From the IMG/VR virus record IMGVR_UViG_3300030060_001992, positions 1-38,387 of that record: DNA of 38,387 bases, one strand, 5' to 3'. The notes beneath the pieces were generated by a model. That model saw nothing but the letters and a program-made list of their open reading frames with translations. It did no database searches and was not told the DNA's origin. This DNA is from a virus. Below, piece by piece: positions 37,104 through 38,387 of the stretch (position 1 is the first letter of the stretch; each line of letters begins with the position of its first letter). A program made the translations under genes and the position numbers.

Positions 37104-37408
37104 ATAAACTTCCTAAACTTCCTGAATTTAAAAAATTGGATCAAATATTTACTGATTTGGAAAATATTAGAAAAGAGAGAGACATACAAAAAGCTAATCC
37201 AATACTAGAAAATAAAGATTTTAAAATAGCTTGTGCGTATCATAACTTTATAACCGAGTTAGTTTTTGATGATGAAAACCCTATGCTTTTACATAGAAGC
37301 AATCCTGAAAAATTTGATAAGCTTGCTAAGAAAGTAGCTGAATTAGTCAGGAATAAATATCATTATGATCAAATTATACAGTACTTAGAAAATACGGGTA
37401 AAATATAA
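37100..37408 (+). CDS. Helical hypothetical protein (102 aa)
   Basis: The start overlaps the preceding stop (ATGA). The protein has a Pro/Lys-rich opening (NKLPKLPEFKKLD), a coiled helix (LENIRKERDIQ), and a C-terminal helix with KLAKKVAELVRNKYHYDQII. No catalytic or metal motif. The stop is immediately followed by the next ATG. Unknown function within an early-type cluster. Confidence 0.7.
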   Translation: MNKLPKLPEFKKLDQIFTDLENIRKERDIQKANPILENKDFKIACAYHNFITELVFDDENPMLLHRSNPEKFDKLAKKVAELVRNKYHYDQIIQYLENTGKI

Positions 37409-37741
37409 ATGGTTAAAATACCAAATATTAAACCTGATTGGCAAACAGGCATCTACATCGGAAACGGTGTAGTTGCTAAACCTAAAACTTCAAAAACAGA
37501 AAGTAATAAAATGCAAAATAGACAAATAAATGAAATAGCTGCAGAAATTAAATCCGATTGGAAAAAGGTAAATTTCGGCGCTGTACCTTATCTTGATGCG
37601 ATGCAATCAATAAACAGTATTAATGAAAGTTACGGTTTAGATGATGCAAAATCTATCGTTACTTATTTTCTATCTAACGCCGGAACATGGCGCGGTGAAA
37701 CTGCTAAACGTATCAAAAAAGAATTAAAGGAAATGATCTAA
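37409..37741 (+). CDS. Conserved-looking phage protein (110 aa), unknown
   Basis: The C-terminal ~70 residues contain IKSDWKKVNFGAVPYLDAM and YFLSNAGTWRGETAKRIKKEL, a block I recall from many phage hypothetical proteins (W-R-G-E-T-A-K-R). The first ~35 residues are less regular and may belong to an alternative internal start near 37511. No function is known to me. It overlaps the next start (TAATG). Confidence 0.75.
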   Translation: MVKIPNIKPDWQTGIYIGNGVVAKPKTSKTESNKMQNRQINEIAAEIKSDWKKVNFGAVPYLDAMQSINSINESYGLDDAKSIVTYFLSNAGTWRGETAKRIKKELKEMI

Positions 37742-37950
37742 TGACTAATTCAAAAACATATTCTGTTTGTGATGCATACATTGAAGAATTTACCTATTAT
37801 GCTTTAGAAGCTCCTAATTCATTTATTAAACTATCAAAAGAATTGTTTATTGAAAATCATGGTAAACCTGAAGCTGAAGGTATAGATTGGAATTTTGTTC
37901 ACGGTTATTTTAAAGCGATAGCGAGAAAAGGTTGTTCAATTGCTTCTTAG
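37741..37950 (+). CDS. Small hypothetical protein (69 aa)
   Basis: ATG 37741 overlaps the preceding TAA. The product is mixed, with an aromatic helix (CDAYIEEFTYYALEAPNSF) and a C-terminal segment (WNFVHGYFKAIARKG). Its stop codon lies inside the first AGGTACCCT repeat. It is the last gene before an intrinsic terminator. No family recognised. Confidence 0.65.
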   Translation: MTNSKTYSVCDAYIEEFTYYALEAPNSFIKLSKELFIENHGKPEAEGIDWNFVHGYFKAIARKGCSIAS

Positions 37951-38118
37951 GTACCCTAACCAATTTCAAATAAATCCAATCGGGGGTTTGCAGGTTTTGC
38001 AAGCCCCCCTTTTTTTGTTTGTCGGGCAAAAAAAACCTTTACTAAGTTCTACACCAACATTTACCCCAGAAAAAGTTTTTAGGTACCCTAGGTACCCTGT
38101 GGGCTTTCAAGGTACCCT
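37948..38118. repeat. Four AGGTACCCT repeats
   Basis: AGGTACCCT occurs at 37949, 38081, 38090 and 38110, each with the palindromic GGTACC core; the two at 38081 and 38090 are directly tandem at 9-bp spacing. They surround a terminator and end 12 bases before the -35 of the promoter at 38131, so they may be operator sites. The rest of 37951-38178 has no gene I can support. Confidence 0.65.
37982..38017 (+). terminator. Intrinsic terminator after the 36912-37950 cluster
   Basis: GGGGGTTTGCA (37982-37992) pairs with TGCAAGCCCCC (one G-T wobble) across a short loop, followed by seven T. It ends the four-gene unit and separates it from the promoter at 38131. Confidence 0.8.
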
Positions 38119-38130
38119 AGAATGAGCATA

Positions 38131-38159
38131 TTGCTTAAATATTTTGTTTTTGATATGAT
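38131..38159 (+). promoter_or_regulatory. Candidate sigma70-type promoter
   Basis: TTGCTT (38131-38136), 17-base spacer, TATGAT (38154-38159), about 19 bases before the ATG at 38179. It is the best-formed promoter in the window by consensus match and follows the AGGTACCCT repeats. Confidence 0.65.
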
Positions 38160-38178
38160 TTAGTTGAGAGGTGATTTC

Positions 38179-38387
38179 ATGCTAAATTTTTTAGGTCTTG
38201 GTGGATTATTAAACTATAATACTTCCATACCTCATGGAGACCCTAGAATTTTGCCTCCACCTCCGCCATCCAACAACACAGGTTTAGATTCCTTAGCTGA
38301 ACAGCTTATAGCTTCTCAGAAAGAACGTAATGATGCTCGTACTAAATATGATTTAGATCAGGTGGGTAGTTTATATGGATCTGGCGG
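38179..38387 (+). CDS. 5' part of a gene running off the window, unknown
   Basis: From ATG 38179, with GAGAGGTG upstream, the frame stays open for 69 codons to the window end. It starts MLNFLGLGGLLNYN, has a five-Pro stretch near residues 26-30, and continues with a charged helix (LAEQLIASQKERNDARTKYD). A Pro-linker between a hydrophobic head and a helix is seen. It may be the first of a late (packaging or virion) transcription unit, since it has its own promoter, but this is inference. Confidence 0.65.
   Translation, partial: MLNFLGLGGLLNYNTSIPHGDPRILPPPPPSNNTGLDSLAEQLIASQKERNDARTKYDLDQVGSLYGSG

Noticed and set aside
37940-38125. Plus-strand frame of 61 codons
   Set aside because: It runs through an intrinsic terminator and the AGGTACCCT repeats and has no ribosome binding site.
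1-38387. tRNA genes, integrase, insertion sequences
   Set aside because: I looked for cloverleaf-like segments, tyrosine/serine recombinase motifs and transposase motifs and saw none; a tRNA scan would be needed to be certain.

Overview
The window is a contiguous piece of a tailed double-stranded DNA phage genome (Caudoviricetes), AT-rich (I judge roughly 40% GC by eye) and almost fully coding. Its gene style (MPYxGNxP-type tail fibres, GTA-type 3TM holin, Gp88-like and XF1762-like proteins, many small 'xDPxTLL'-type proteins) resembles marine phages. The host is probably an alphaproteobacterium, but this is inference. Four successive virion proteins of increasing size (256, 324, 613, 987 aa) near the lysis cassette, and no tail sheath or long tape measure, suggest a podovirus. 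Capsid, portal, large terminase and DNA polymerase genes are not visible here and may lie outside the window. No integrase, tRNA, CRISPR array or insertion sequence was found.

Layout. Positions 1-10.5 kb (+): tail and adhesion module, with a 22-residue-repeat protein, several fibres, a fibre with a C-terminal S74 auto-processing chaperone, and a fibre plus small partner pair that is duplicated around it. 10.5-13.3 kb (+): lysis cassette of small membrane proteins, a 3TM holin, a thermonuclease and a GH19 endolysin. 13.3-19.9 kb (+): four candidate internal/ejection virion proteins. 19.9-20.1 kb (-): a ribbon-helix-helix gene. 20.1-29.1 kb (+): replication and recombination, with a DUF1064 nuclease, a Sak4-like ATPase, a DUF669-like ssDNA-binding protein, an SF2 helicase, a Cas4-like Fe-S nuclease, a TOPRIM plus RecA-fold primase-helicase, and a PAPS-reductase-like protein. 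The run closes with a strong terminator at 29097-29128.

29.1-34.4 kb (-): a convergent operon of short, tightly overlapping and often acidic genes. It contains a cytosine-C5 methyltransferase whose gene holds a second 348-codon reading frame with its own strong ribosome binding site. 34.4-34.74 kb is a divergent control region crowded with TTACGTCAA/TTGACG motifs and mutually exclusive G/C hairpins. 34.74-38.39 kb (+): terminase small subunit, a 145-bp array of TTCGGG repeats, a Gp88-like gene, a cluster of small genes driven by two copies of one ~60-bp promoter block, two terminators, AGGTACCCT repeats, and a promoter in front of a gene that runs off the window.

The most interesting items are the nested methyltransferase frame, the two repeat arrays flanking the terminase small-subunit gene, the duplicated promoter block, and a gene that appears to start at ATC. 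Functional names come from motifs I recognise by eye. No database search was run.
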